Part shown: positions 34,237-44,300 of the stretch, in pieces
How the letters are laid out: the number at the start of each line of letters is the position of its first letter
Position numbering within the stretch: position 1 is the stretch's first letter
Assembly (NCBI GenBank): GCA_030427825.1
Contig: JAUICO010000010.1
Span: 1 to 62,585, forward strand
Origin: a bacterium
GTDB lineage: Bacteria; Myxococcota_A; Bradymonadia; REDH01
Direction: 5' to 3'
Length of the DNA: 62,585 bases
Notes under the pieces: model-generated
The model's input: only the letters and a program-made list of their open reading frames with translations
What the model was told of the DNA's origin: nothing
Databases searched by the model: none
Program-made: the position numbers and the translations under genes

Positions 34237-35999
34237 TCGACGACTCCCGGCCTGCACTCTGCTCGCACCCGGTAAATCTGCACATCGTCAGAGCCACCGA
34301 CCAACTCAAGGCAGTCTTCATCCGAAAGCCCTCTCATCATCAGGCGCTCGTTTCCATGTGCCAGCGCAGGCACAGACACGACGTGTGTGAAGTCAAAGCC
34401 GGCCAGGATAGCGTCCCAGTCATAGGAGCGGCGTACGGTCGCGCTACTGCCGGGCGCACCCCACACGATGCTGCCAATCTGTTGCTGTAGTGCAAGGCGT
34501 TCCGGGGGAAAGTAGCCGTTGGCTCCATTGAGGATATTCAGTCGATGCTGCGTCTGCCAGGTCTGATAGATCAGTTCTCGGCTGTATCGAAACACGGGCT
34601 CTCCCGAATCGAGGAAGTCGAGGCCCAGGTCTGAAGGCAGGTGCATGACGACTGCTTCGGGCGAGTCTTCGGCAAGCTGCATCAGAGGGGGCGGAGGGGT
34701 TATGTAGTGGCCGATATCGTACGCTGGCATCGGAGCGGGGATGTTCTCTGCGGCGTGCACGGCGAATGCGAAAACAACGCACATGGGCACGAGGAAGGAA
34801 GCGCGTTCTGAGTAACGCTCACGGACAAGCGAGATCACGCGATCGAGCACGAGTCCGGCGCCGAGTGCGAGAGCCATTGAGACAAGAAACCACGCACGCA
34901 GCGGCACCCGGTAGTACATCGCCAGCGGCACAAATTCCTGCAGCATCGCGGGAAGTGAGAGGTAGGGATTCGTCGCATCGCCGGTCACCGGGACGAAGGA
35001 CAGCAGCAGACCGACGACCAGGAGCGAAGCACGCAATCGCCGACCTTTGCGCATCGCAAACGCGCCGAGCCCCGCAATCCACACCCCGAATCCCAGGAAG
35101 GCCAGGCGACGAACTTCGACCCAGAATATGTCGTCGGCACCCATCGCGGTCGGTCGCACCAGGTTACCGGGTAGCGCACGAAACATGTCCGTGAGCGTCA
35201 CGCTGCAGCTGAGGGTAACGCCGGAGTAGTCGAAGGGGTTGCTCGACCCGAGCGTGCCCCGCGCATGCAGATAGAACGCAATATAGGGTGCCACAACGAG
35301 AACCGCGGCCATGCCGGCCGCCAGCAGCGGCTGAATTCGGCGGCGACGCAGTGCTCCCGGGTGCACTGCGAGCGTCGCCAGGAGCGCGGCAGCTCCAATC
35401 AGAAACACATAGATCGAGAAGTATATCTGTACTGCGAGTAGCAGCGGCGCTTCGAAGGCACGGCGACGATCACCGGTCTCAAGGTAGAGGATGGCGCTGC
35501 GAAGACTGAGACATGGCAGCAACCAGAAAATCACTATGGAATCGTCGACATTGGCGAATGCGAAATTTGAGCAGGCGAAGGCGAAACCGGCAAACACCGC
35601 AGCGACTGCGCGCATGCCAAGTGTACGGGCAAGCGCCTGCACGCCAAATGCGGACAGCGCGAAGAAGGATGTGAGGGTGAGATAGATCGCCCACAATTCT
35701 GAGCGCGTGAGCAGATGCCAAAAGCAGAAGAGCAGGCCGCTCGCAGGCGCTGACTCCCCATAGGGAAGCAGCGAGCCGGCGGGGTGCATCGCGCCTGTGT
35801 CTGCAGCCAGCCCAAGCAGGCCCATGGCTTCGTTCGCCCAGGTGTTGCTCAGAGAAATCGCGAGCCAGGTGTCGCAGTTGCCCGGCAGCGCACCGGCCAG
35901 AGGCCACTGGATGAAGAGGCACGCGAAAAAGATGAAGTAGCCTGCAAGCACGCCTCGTTGGCTGCGCAGGGTCACATGGTGAGGCGTAGCGCTGTCCAT
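34233..35999 (-). CDS. Polytopic GT-C/YfhO-like membrane protein
   Basis: A 588-residue protein with about 12 membrane segments and a soluble C-terminal tail. Just after the first segment is NCDTWLAIS (Asp in the first outside loop, as in GT-C enzymes), followed later by PYGESAPASGLLFCFWHLL and MFRALPGNLVRP. Members of this general class add sugars from polyprenyl carriers outside the membrane. No family name is certain. The C-terminal part, with PAYDIGHYITPPPPL and a long soluble stretch, could be a binding domain. Its start overlaps the end of UbiA-A by 28 bases. Confidence 0.8.
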   Translation of the reverse strand: MDSATPHHVTLRSQRGVLAGYFIFFACLFIQWPLAGALPGNCDTWLAISLSNTWANEAMGLLGLAADTGAMHPAGSLLPYGESAPASGLLFCFWHLLTRSELWAIYLTLTSFFALSAFGVQALARTLGMRAVAAVFAGFAFACSNFAFANVDDSIVIFWLLPCLSLRSAILYLETGDRRRAFEAPLLLAVQIYFSIYVFLIGAAALLATLAVHPGALRRRRIQPLLAAGMAAVLVVAPYIAFYLHARGTLGSSNPFDYSGVTLSCSVTLTDMFRALPGNLVRPTAMGADDIFWVEVRRLAFLGFGVWIAGLGAFAMRKGRRLRASLLVVGLLLSFVPVTGDATNPYLSLPAMLQEFVPLAMYYRVPLRAWFLVSMALALGAGLVLDRVISLVRERYSERASFLVPMCVVFAFAVHAAENIPAPMPAYDIGHYITPPPPLMQLAEDSPEAVVMHLPSDLGLDFLDSGEPVFRYSRELIYQTWQTQHRLNILNGANGYFPPERLALQQQIGSIVWGAPGSSATVRRSYDWDAILAGFDFTHVVSVPALAHGNERLMMRGLSDEDCLELVGGSDDVQIYRVRAECRPGVVE

Positions 36000-36859
36000 C
36001 CGAGAGTCACGATACCGGCGCAGAGATGCAGGGCCCTGTAGCTACTGCGGTATCGGAGCAATGCCAATCGTGAAGGGGCCCCGCGCGCTCCGACTATCAG
36101 CGCGAGTACGCCATGTGCGGCTGTCGACACCAGGAAAGGAAGCACCAGCACCTGCGGTGCGCGCGAGCCTGCCAGGAGGAATGCCCAGAGCCCGAGCGAT
36201 GCGAGAACCACGAGACACGCACAGCGCCACACCAGCGTCGACCCGAAGGTCGCGGCGGCAGTGCGCAGGCCACCGGCCCGATCGGCATCCTCGTCGATCA
36301 GCTCGTGGACCAGGTGGCCCCCGGCGAACATGAGGCCGATCGCTGCCCCTGCCCACCAGGTTGACGCGACCGGCGCCTCGGCGGCCTGCCAGCCCATCCC
36401 GAAGTGCAGAGCACCTGACCCTACATGCAGCGCTGTACCTGCGAAGGGAGTCGACTTCAGTCCGACGCCGGGCACCGAGTACAGGTACCAGAGCGCGATG
36501 CTGATCACGGCGGCAGGCACCAGCCATGCGGCGACATCGCCATATAGTATCAGCGCAGGAACGCCGGACATGGCGGCGGCCCATAGATAGACTCGGCGTT
36601 GCTCCGGCAGAAAAGGTGCCAGCCGGTCGTTGCTGTGATCTTCAATGAAGCCTAGGAAGCTGTTGAAGGAGTAGATGCAGAAGAAATGAAGTTGGACGGC
36701 CACAACCACGGACGCGAAGCGAGCGAGATTGGGCTTATCAACCTGATCGAGCGCGGCGATGCCTCCGATTACGGCGAACCCGGTCATCAGCGTTACTTCC
36801 GGGACGCGAAACCTGCGTATCAGAAGCGCCGCGCGAGCCCACAGTCCACCGGTCTGCAT
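35972..36859 (-). CDS. UbiA prenyltransferase family protein (UbiA-A)
   Basis: A 295-residue polytopic membrane protein with about eight hydrophobic segments. The first motif is degenerate (IEDHSND, with Asp74 and Asp78 kept, the leading Asn-Asp missing); the second is good (DEDADRAGGLRTA, Asp189 and Asp193). It probably transfers a polyprenyl or phosphoribosyl group. ATG 36859 with AGGA seven bases upstream is chosen over GTG 36877. It begins the four-gene operon; the divergent epimerase starts 29 bases away, so both promoters must be within coding or this short space. Confidence 0.83.
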   Translation of the reverse strand: MQTGGLWARAALLIRRFRVPEVTLMTGFAVIGGIAALDQVDKPNLARFASVVVAVQLHFFCIYSFNSFLGFIEDHSNDRLAPFLPEQRRVYLWAAAMSGVPALILYGDVAAWLVPAAVISIALWYLYSVPGVGLKSTPFAGTALHVGSGALHFGMGWQAAEAPVASTWWAGAAIGLMFAGGHLVHELIDEDADRAGGLRTAAATFGSTLVWRCACLVVLASLGLWAFLLAGSRAPQVLVLPFLVSTAAHGVLALIVGARGAPSRLALLRYRSSYRALHLCAGIVTLGWTALRLTM

Positions 36860-36888
36860 CACCAGTCCTGCCCGCACTCAGAGGTACT

Positions 36889-37908
36889 GTGAAATCTCTC
36901 TCGACGCTCTTCGACCGGGGCCCGGTTGTGATCTCCGGCGGCGACGGATTCCTCGGTCAGGCGCTTACGCGCAGGCTTGTTTCGCTTGGCGCCCGGGTGT
37001 GCGTGATTGACAATCATGTGACCTCTGTTCCGGGGCCCCGACTGCCGGGCGTACAGCGTTGGAATTGCGACGTGAGCGACGTCGAGATTGGCGATCTGCC
37101 AACCGCCTCGTTGGTACTTCACCTCGCCTCAGTCGCGATTCCCGGCGAGTTCGGAAAGTACGCCAATTCTATCATGCGCGCAAACACCGACGGCACACGG
37201 CGCATGCTCGCGCTGGCGCGCCGCGACAGCGCTCGATTCGTCTTCGCGTCGACCAGCGAGGTGTACGGCGACGCCATTGAAGCCATCGATGAACACCGGG
37301 GGATTCACGAGTCCGACCTCTGCACCAGCCGTCTGCTGACCGGTCGCAGCGTATACTCGACTGCAAAGCGCATGGGTGAGGAGTGGGTGGCTCAGGCCCG
37401 CCTTGAAGGCGCCGACGCCACCTCGATTCGCATCTTCAATGTCTACGGCCCCGGTATGGATCCTCTGCACGTGGGCGAAGGCCGCGTGGTGCCCAACTTC
37501 CTGCACTGTGCGAAAGCCGGACTCCCGTTGCCGATTCACGGCGACGGGTCGCAGATTCGCTCCTTCCTTTGGATCGAAGACTTCGTCGACGCTGTACTCA
37601 GCATACTCACCTACGAAGGCCCTCTCCCTGACGTATTGAATGTGGGAGTCGACGAGCCGGTGACCATCCGGCGCCTCGCTGAGCTTGTTGAGAGCGCCTG
37701 CGGCGTGGAGTGTCGACGACACTACACCCAGCGCCCCGGTCACGACCCGGACTGGCGCAGGCCAAACGCCTCCCGTCTCACAGAGCTCACCGGCTGGCAG
37801 TCCACAACCTCGCTGGCCGAGGGCCTGCGCAGACTGGCCGCACCGGAGCCCGACCTTTCCGCTTCGGACCCGAGCGCAACAAAGGAACCGGGCACCGCCG
37901 CGGAGTAG
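36889..37908 (+). CDS. Nucleotide-sugar epimerase/decarboxylase-like SDR
   Basis: A 339-residue extended SDR: GGDGFLG (17-23), STSEVYG, YSTAKRMGEEW (Tyr and Lys active-site pair), RIFNVYGPGMDP, GDGSQIRSFLWIEDFVDAV. This order matches UDP-glucuronate decarboxylase and related UDP-sugar epimerases. The probable substrate is a UDP- or dTDP-hexose supplying the neighbouring glycosyltransferases. GTG 36889 follows GAGG at a good distance. An inverted repeat follows it at 37998-38021. Confidence 0.87.
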   Translation: MKSLSTLFDRGPVVISGGDGFLGQALTRRLVSLGARVCVIDNHVTSVPGPRLPGVQRWNCDVSDVEIGDLPTASLVLHLASVAIPGEFGKYANSIMRANTDGTRRMLALARRDSARFVFASTSEVYGDAIEAIDEHRGIHESDLCTSRLLTGRSVYSTAKRMGEEWVAQARLEGADATSIRIFNVYGPGMDPLHVGEGRVVPNFLHCAKAGLPLPIHGDGSQIRSFLWIEDFVDAVLSILTYEGPLPDVLNVGVDEPVTIRRLAELVESACGVECRRHYTQRPGHDPDWRRPNASRLTELTGWQSTTSLAEGLRRLAAPEPDLSASDPSATKEPGTAAE

Positions 37909-37997
37909 CGTCGCTGGGACCGGCGTGCACGGGTCGAAGGTCCCATCGAAATCGCCGGCGCCAGACCCGATGAGTGCTGTCGCTCGACGCGGCAACG

Positions 37998-38021
37998 CCC
38001 GACGCTGTCCTGAGCGTCGGG
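37998..38021 (+). terminator. Hairpin after the epimerase gene
   Basis: CCCGACGCT and AGCGTCGGG form a perfect 9-bp stem with a 6-base loop, 90 bases after the epimerase stop. On the plus strand it is followed by GTGTGACACC, not a T-run, so it is a weaker terminator candidate than the next hairpin. Confidence 0.4.
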
Positions 38022-38030
38022 TGTGACACC

Positions 38031-38068
38031 AAAAAGCACAGCTGCCGCGTGTTCCAACACGCGGCAGC
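38031..38068 (-). terminator. Rho-independent terminator of the large HAF-repeat gene
   Basis: A perfect 12-bp stem (38041-38052 with 38057-38068, loop TCCA) is followed on the minus strand by TGTGCTTTTT. It lies 62-99 bases beyond the stop of the 1001-residue gene, which reads leftwards into it. The stem is also usable on the plus strand, but without a T-run. Confidence 0.75.
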
Positions 38069-38088
38069 CTTCCTTCGTCTACATCAGC

Positions 38089-38111
38089 CCTCGCGCTTCT
38101 GACGCGCGAGG
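38089..38111. terminator. Third hairpin between convergent genes
   Basis: CCTCGCGC and GCGCGAGG form a perfect 8-bp stem with a 7-base loop, 20 bases after the stop of the minus-strand gene. No T-run follows. It may slow the polymerase before the stronger terminator beside it or protect the transcript 3' end. Confidence 0.35.
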
Positions 38112-38129
38112 ATCAAGCGGCCAGCGACC

Positions 38130-41100
38130 CTATTGGTCGCCCCACGCGAGGTTGTAGGTGTCGTCGCAGTCGCCTGTGCCGCCGAACTTATACACGCGGA
38201 CTCCGACAAGTACGGAGTCGTTGGCCGTCGCGCAGTCCACGTTGTTGAAGGTCACGTTCTCCGTGGTGCCGGTTCCGGCAGTGCTGCAGTAGCGTGTGAC
38301 GGTGCTACCACCGACAACCATCGTACCGGTTGCGGTTCCGCTGCCGAGAGTGACCGACGGGCTCGCGCCGTTGTAGTTGCAGCGCAACGCCACGCACAGA
38401 TCGTAGTCGCTGCCGGCCGGCGGAATCATCTGCACGCGCGGACGCGGGTTCTCACTGGATGCGCCGCTGTCGTAGTCTGACCAGTCGCTGCCGCCGTAGT
38501 GACAGTCGTTCTGGCCGGTGCAGGTGTTCCAACAGGTGCTGCAGTTGTTGCCCAGCCAGTCGCAGTTGCAGCTGTAGGGGTTGCAACTGTAGGTGTAGTT
38601 ATTGCAGTGCCAGTCGTCGACGTAGAATGAGAAGTAGTCGTCGTTGTTGCTCGGCAGCGTATGGATGGTGAGTGTGTTGTTGAGACTTGCTGTCGGAAAG
38701 CTGTGGTCCTCGTGATACGAACCAAAATGGTGATACTGGGATGTGCTGTCGTTGGGCTCGTAGCCGTCCATGATGTAGGTACCGCCCGTGCAGCTGCCGG
38801 AGCCGTTGCAGGTCTGGCCGGAAATGCAGACGTTGCCGTTGCACGCGGTGCCATTGGCGTCGTTCGTCCAACTCGTGGGGCTTGCGACGTCGCAGTGCTG
38901 ACACTCGTTACTGGGATTCGGCACATTGTTGGTGTGACAGGAACTCGAAATCAGGCAGCCGGTGTAACCGTTCTGGTCCTGATCGCAGGTACCCGAGTTG
39001 CAGCCCGGTGTGGTGCACCAGAGGCCGTCAGAGTCTGTGCAGGAAGTGCCGGTGGCGTCGTTGGACCAGTTGGTGTTGTTTGACGCGTTGCAGTTCTGAC
39101 ACTCGTTGCTCGGATTCGCGGAGCCGTAGGTGCGGCAGGAGCCACCGATGAGGCAACCGGTGAACGCGTACTGCGGGTCGCAGTCGCCGCCGGAGCAGCC
39201 TGATGTCGTGCAGGTGAAGCCGTCGTCCGCACAGGCGGTTCCGTTGGCGTCGTCGGTGTAGCCGTAACGGTTGGAACCGACCACGCAGGCTTCGCACTCT
39301 TCCGCGGGGTTCTCAGTACCGGGCGGGATGCAGTCGCTACCAATCCAGCAGTAGTTCGAGCCCGTGTCGTAGGTGTTCTGCGGTGACCCGTTGCTACAGA
39401 TGTCGTCGGTACAGGCCAGACCGTCGGAGACCGAGTTGTTGCACGTACCGCAGTGCGCAGAGTTGGTCGACACGTTGGTCTCTGCGCCCACAATCGTACC
39501 ACCGTCACAGTCTGCCCAATCCGTGCCCCAGGGGTCCGTTCCGGCGGGGTTCGTTGTGATGCTCAGACCCGACAGCTCTTCAACATCACCCACCTGACAG
39601 CCGTTATTCGCGTCGGAGATGACCTGAATGTAGGTGTAGTCAGACAGATCACCGAAGACGCGACCTGTAGTCGCGTTGCTTCCGGAGAAGGCGCCTGTCC
39701 CCGACATTTCGTAGTCCACGCCTACCGTACCTTCGTCGCTGAGTTCAGAGGTGCTGTCGCACGTGTATCCGGAGCCGCAGCCGCGCGCGTTGGACGCGAT
39801 AAAGAGCGCAGACGAGCCCGCACCCGGCGTACCCACGGTATCCGTGACGTCCACCCAGATGTGGTTGCCCATCGAGCCGTCTCCCGGCTGGCGGAAATAC
39901 ACTGTGTTGTTCAGCGATCGGTCTGCGTCGTCTTCGAAGTATACAACGCGGGGCGCCGTCTGCGGCAGGCCGTCGGAGAGGTCCGAGATCAATTCGGTGC
40001 CGATGCCAACGCCCTGGCCGTTGTCGTTCATCGCAAAGATGTGTGTGATGCGACCTGACCAGCCGTGCATCCAGCCGACAGCGCACTCCTGCGGGTTGTC
40101 TCCGTTGTCGTCAAAGACCATGCCGTCGATGCTGGTGTTGCCTACGCCGCCGACCTCAGAGGTACCCAGCACAATCGGCGAACCGTCGGCTGCCGTTGCC
40201 AGTCCGAAGCCCATCGAGCGGGGACCGCGCGAGCCGCCGTCATCGCCGATGCGCACGTCCGAGTTTGTGGTCGAAGTTCCCAGCTCGTGCACGAAGGCGC
40301 CGACGACGCCGGAGCTGTTCACTGCGTATCCAACGGCATGGGTGTCGTTGAGCGCCGTGACCACCGAGGTCTGAAATCCGTCCGACGCCTGCACACCCGG
40401 GACAGGTGTCAGAGCGTTGGACACGGAATCGTACACGAAAGCGTAGAGCGCAGTACCCGCGCCGCCGCCACCGTTGCCGCCGAGGGTACCCTCGCCGCCG
40501 CCGACAATGCCATCATCGTTCACCGCGTACGCGAGATTGTAGTTCATGCCGGAGCTCGTCGGAACGAACTCATAGCTGATCGTCCCAAGCGATGAGTTCA
40601 GCCCCCAGATCACAGCCTGTGGTCCCGACGCCAACCCTTCGCGAGCGTAGCCGACCGCCAGAAATGCCGGAGAGCCCGGCGCCGTGTTCGAGATTTCGTA
40701 CGCAGCCGAGCTGTGCCAGGAAGCGGGATTCGCCCCACCCGTGGGAAGGCCGGCGTGCAGATCGACCAACGCGTACGACGTGCCGCCGGTGCTGCGCCAC
40801 GCGACCGCCTCACGAAGCGCAGGTTGGCTGCCGACACCGTAACCGACCACGTGGCCGGTGTCGTTGATGCCTTCCGAGACGGAGGCGCGGGACGCCGAGA
40901 TCGTCGGCAGTGCTACCCCGGCAGCTCCCTGATCACTGATCCACGCGACACCGGCAGTGTCCGTGTAGCAGAAGCGACCGGAATCGTTGATGTCAAAGCG
41001 ATGCTCGGAATACGAGAGCCGCGCGTCATCAAGGTTGGTAACCGCATACTCGCCGGCAGACACGCCGAAGCTGAGCCCCACACCAAGCATCACGATGGCG

Positions 41101-41135
41101 CAAATCGCCAGAATCCTGTTATATTTCAACAACAT
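38130..41135 (-). CDS. Large secreted HAF-repeat / Cys-rich repeat protein
   Basis: A 1001-residue exported protein. Signal peptide MLLKYNRILAICAIVML then cleavage near VSAG. Residues about 30-400 contain repeated strands ending in NDDGIVGGGEG, LNDTHAVGYAVN or NDTGHVVGYG, like HAF-type propellers. About residues 540-790 hold three related Cys-rich units of about 65 residues, each with NECQNC or NECQHC and a following SNDATGTSC or TNDANGTAC. The C-terminal third includes DGYEPNDSTSQYHHF, a PPC-like start. There is no lipobox or sorting tail, so it may be fully secreted. Ser/Thr/Asn/Gly content is very high. A strong ribosome site (GGGAGGAAGAG) precedes the ATG. Confidence 0.85.
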   Translation of the reverse strand: MLLKYNRILAICAIVMLGVGLSFGVSAGEYAVTNLDDARLSYSEHRFDINDSGRFCYTDTAGVAWISDQGAAGVALPTISASRASVSEGINDTGHVVGYGVGSQPALREAVAWRSTGGTSYALVDLHAGLPTGGANPASWHSSAAYEISNTAPGSPAFLAVGYAREGLASGPQAVIWGLNSSLGTISYEFVPTSSGMNYNLAYAVNDDGIVGGGEGTLGGNGGGGAGTALYAFVYDSVSNALTPVPGVQASDGFQTSVVTALNDTHAVGYAVNSSGVVGAFVHELGTSTTNSDVRIGDDGGSRGPRSMGFGLATAADGSPIVLGTSEVGGVGNTSIDGMVFDDNGDNPQECAVGWMHGWSGRITHIFAMNDNGQGVGIGTELISDLSDGLPQTAPRVVYFEDDADRSLNNTVYFRQPGDGSMGNHIWVDVTDTVGTPGAGSSALFIASNARGCGSGYTCDSTSELSDEGTVGVDYEMSGTGAFSGSNATTGRVFGDLSDYTYIQVISDANNGCQVGDVEELSGLSITTNPAGTDPWGTDWADCDGGTIVGAETNVSTNSAHCGTCNNSVSDGLACTDDICSNGSPQNTYDTGSNYCWIGSDCIPPGTENPAEECEACVVGSNRYGYTDDANGTACADDGFTCTTSGCSGGDCDPQYAFTGCLIGGSCRTYGSANPSNECQNCNASNNTNWSNDATGTSCTDSDGLWCTTPGCNSGTCDQDQNGYTGCLISSSCHTNNVPNPSNECQHCDVASPTSWTNDANGTACNGNVCISGQTCNGSGSCTGGTYIMDGYEPNDSTSQYHHFGSYHEDHSFPTASLNNTLTIHTLPSNNDDYFSFYVDDWHCNNYTYSCNPYSCNCDWLGNNCSTCWNTCTGQNDCHYGGSDWSDYDSGASSENPRPRVQMIPPAGSDYDLCVALRCNYNGASPSVTLGSGTATGTMVVGGSTVTRYCSTAGTGTTENVTFNNVDCATANDSVLVGVRVYKFGGTGDCDDTYNLAWGDQ

Positions 41136-41203
41136 CTCTTCCTCCCTCCCGTGGAAGTACTACAACAACTCGGCTGAGCCGCGATTGCGTCCAGTTGGTC
41201 GAA

Positions 41204-41231
41204 ATGCTAGCTGTTGTGCAAACGGAGTCAA
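41204..41231 (-). promoter_or_regulatory. Sigma-70-like promoter of the HAF-repeat gene
   Basis: On the minus strand TTGACT (41226-41231) and TAGCAT (41204-41209) are 16 bases apart, giving a start of transcription near 41197 and a leader of about 60 bases with a strong ribosome site. An imperfect inverted repeat, CGCGGGA and TCCCGCG (41234-41240 and 41261-41267), lies just upstream of the -35 element and could bind an activator. Confidence 0.45.
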
Positions 41232-41356
41232 CACGCGGGATGCTTTTTTTGTCACAAAACTCCCGCGAATCGCGACGCACGATCTGCGCGCGGATGGCCT
41301 CATTGACAGGGGATTGTGTGAACGAGACTACCTACACGTGTTCCCACCGGTCGTCG

Positions 41357-44300
41357 GTGCAGTGGACGATTCGTAACGTCGCCACCCGCAGGTCGCTCCT
41401 CGCCGCATCACTGCTATGTACCGCGCTCTGTGCGATCGGTACGCCTGCCGACGCAGCGGTCTTTGTTGTCAACTCCATCCAGGACGGCGCCGACGCCACG
41501 TCCGGCACCGGCGAATGCGCCACCGACGCCGGGCATTGCAGCCTGCGGGCGGCGATCCAAAGTGCGAACGCGCTCGCAGACACAGGCGCTCCGCACCGCA
41601 TCGAGTTTTCTGTCGCCGGGGCGACAACCGTCCGGCTTGAGCTGGATTCCGCCCTGCCGGCAGTCACATCACCAACGTTGATCGACGGATTCACGCAGGA
41701 CGCCGACTCGGTGACCCCACCGGTTCAACTCGACGGTTTTGGCCTCGGCAGCGGCGTCTCCGGCCTGGTCCTTGCGAACCCCGACGCCACCCTGCGAGGC
41801 TTTGTTGTAGGCGGATTCACCGGGTCCGGCGTCGTGCTCGACGGCGCGTCAGTCGAGGGCTGCTACCTTGGTGTCGGCCCCGACGGTGTCACACCGAACG
41901 CAAACGGGCGCTTCGGTGTAGAAGCGACCGGCGGCGCCACAGTGGGAGGAATGACCGATGCCTCCAACGGTACCTGTCTCGCGCCATGCAACGTGATCTC
42001 CGGCAACCGCCTCTCAGGGGTTGCCGTGACCGCGATGGGAGTACGTGTGCTCGGCAACCTGATCGGCACCGGCGCCGATGGCTTCTCTGATGTCGGAAAC
42101 GGCGGCGCAGGCATCGAAATACCCCTGCCCTTCGCTGCACCCCACACAGGCATCACGCTCGGTCTGCCGGGCGCAGGCAACCGCATCGCCTACAACGGCG
42201 CGGTCGGTATCGCGGTCGTCCAAAGCGAGATTCCCGCGTTGAACGCCAACCCGCTGACAATGCGCGGCAACAGCATCTTTTCCAATACCGGCATCCCCAT
42301 CGACCTGGGCGTCAACGGGCCCGGTCCCAACGACGCCGGAGACACGGACGCCGGCCCGGCCACCTACCTGAACTTCCCCTTCATTACGGATGTCAGCCTC
42401 AGCGGCTGCGACCTCGTCATCACCGGCGTCACCGGAGCAGGCACCACCGTCGACTTCTACTCCACCGATGGCGCTCCGGACACCTTCGGCAACCCGGTGC
42501 GCCTCGCAGCAAGCCGCGTGGAAGGCAGCGGAGACGATACGCTCGGCGGCACGGAATCCTACAACGATCCGAAGGCCGGCGCCGACACAGGCGCGGCCTT
42601 TTCCTTCACGCTCAGCGCCGAAGAGATTCCCACCGCCGGGGCCTTTGTCGTCCAGGCAACCGACGCGATCGGCAACAGCTCAGAGATTTCTATCGCCTTC
42701 GCGCTGCCAGCGGATGACGCCGAAGCTGACAATGTTCCCGACGTCCTGGAATGCGCCCTGGGCACCAACCCCGACGAGGCGGACAGCGACGGCGACGGTA
42801 TCAACGATGAAGACGAGCTGGGGCCCATCCCCGGCGCTTTCTACGACACGGACGGCGACGGGGATCCGAACGCCGATGATCCGGACGACGACGGCGACGG
42901 CCTGCCGACGGCAGACGAGCTTCCACTAACGCCGACCGATGCGGACAGTGACGGCCTCGACAACTGGCTGGACCCGGACGCTGACAACGACGGGATTCGC
43001 GACGGCGACGAAGCCCTGGGCGACGCAGACAGCGACGGTCTCGCAAACTCCATCGACCGCGACAGCGACGGCGACGGGCTCTGCGATGGTCCGGGTACCG
43101 GCACCCCTGCAGTCTGCACCGGCGCCGAAGACGCGAATGCAGACGGCATCCAGGATGGCAATGAAACCGACGCGTACGATGCAGACAGCGACGGGGACGG
43201 CATCTGCGACGGCCCGACCATCGCGACCGCCTGTACGGCCCCCGACGACAACTGCCCGCTGGTATCGAACGCCGGGCAACAGAACACCGCAGGCGGCCCC
43301 GCCGGCGACGCGTGCGAGTGTGGCGATGGATTACGAAACGCCATGGAAGAGTGCGATGATGGAAACGATGACCCGAACGACGGGTGCGGAGACACCTGCG
43401 CTGTGGACGCGCTCTGGACATGCTCTGAAGCGGGCACCGCGCCATCGGTGTGCGTGTGCACCGGCGCAAGCTGTGTGAAGCGCTGCTTCGCAGACGTCGA
43501 CGGAGACGGATACGCCGGTACGGAGATCATCATCCCGGAAAGCGCGGATTGCGCAGACGCCTCGACCGAAGGTCGCCCATGGTCCGACACGGACGACAGC
43601 GACTGCCGCGACGACGACGACGGCGTCTTCCCCGGCGCCCGCGAAGTCTGCGATGGAGGCGATAACGACTGCGACGATTTGACCGACGATGAAGACCCGG
43701 ACCTCTACGAGGGAGACCCCGTATTGACCGGGGCTACAGCAGCAGACGCGTTCGTCGACGAAGACGTAGACGGCTGCGGCGTCCCCGGCACGCCGCTGCA
43801 TTTCTGCACCGACACGCCGCCACCGGGCTTCGCGTCCAACGACAGCGATCTCGATGACTCGGATGGCATCTGCTGCGGAAACGGCGTGATCGAAGCCGGC
43901 GAAGCCTGCGACGGGCTGGCGATCGACGGCGCCGTGTGCCCGGCAGGATTCTCCGGACGGCCGCGCTGCCAGAACGATCCGGCGGTGACCGGTGGCAGCG
44001 GTGCCTGTGAGCTCGGCCTCCTGCCCTTCGGGTGTTCGGCGTCCGTCGTATGTTTCGCAGATGCCGATGGAGACGGCTTTCGGGGAACCCCGATCGCGCT
44101 CGCAGCCGGAACCGTCTGCGCGGACTTCATGAGTGGCCCCGCGAACACCGTGTGGGCATCTGCGTCGGATGGCGACTGCGACGACGGCGGCACAAGCTGC
44201 AGCGCCGTGAGCTACCCGGGGGCGGACGAGGTCTGCGACGGCTGCGACAACGACTGCGACGCCAACACCCTCGACGGTGAGGGCGATGATGACGTCGCGG

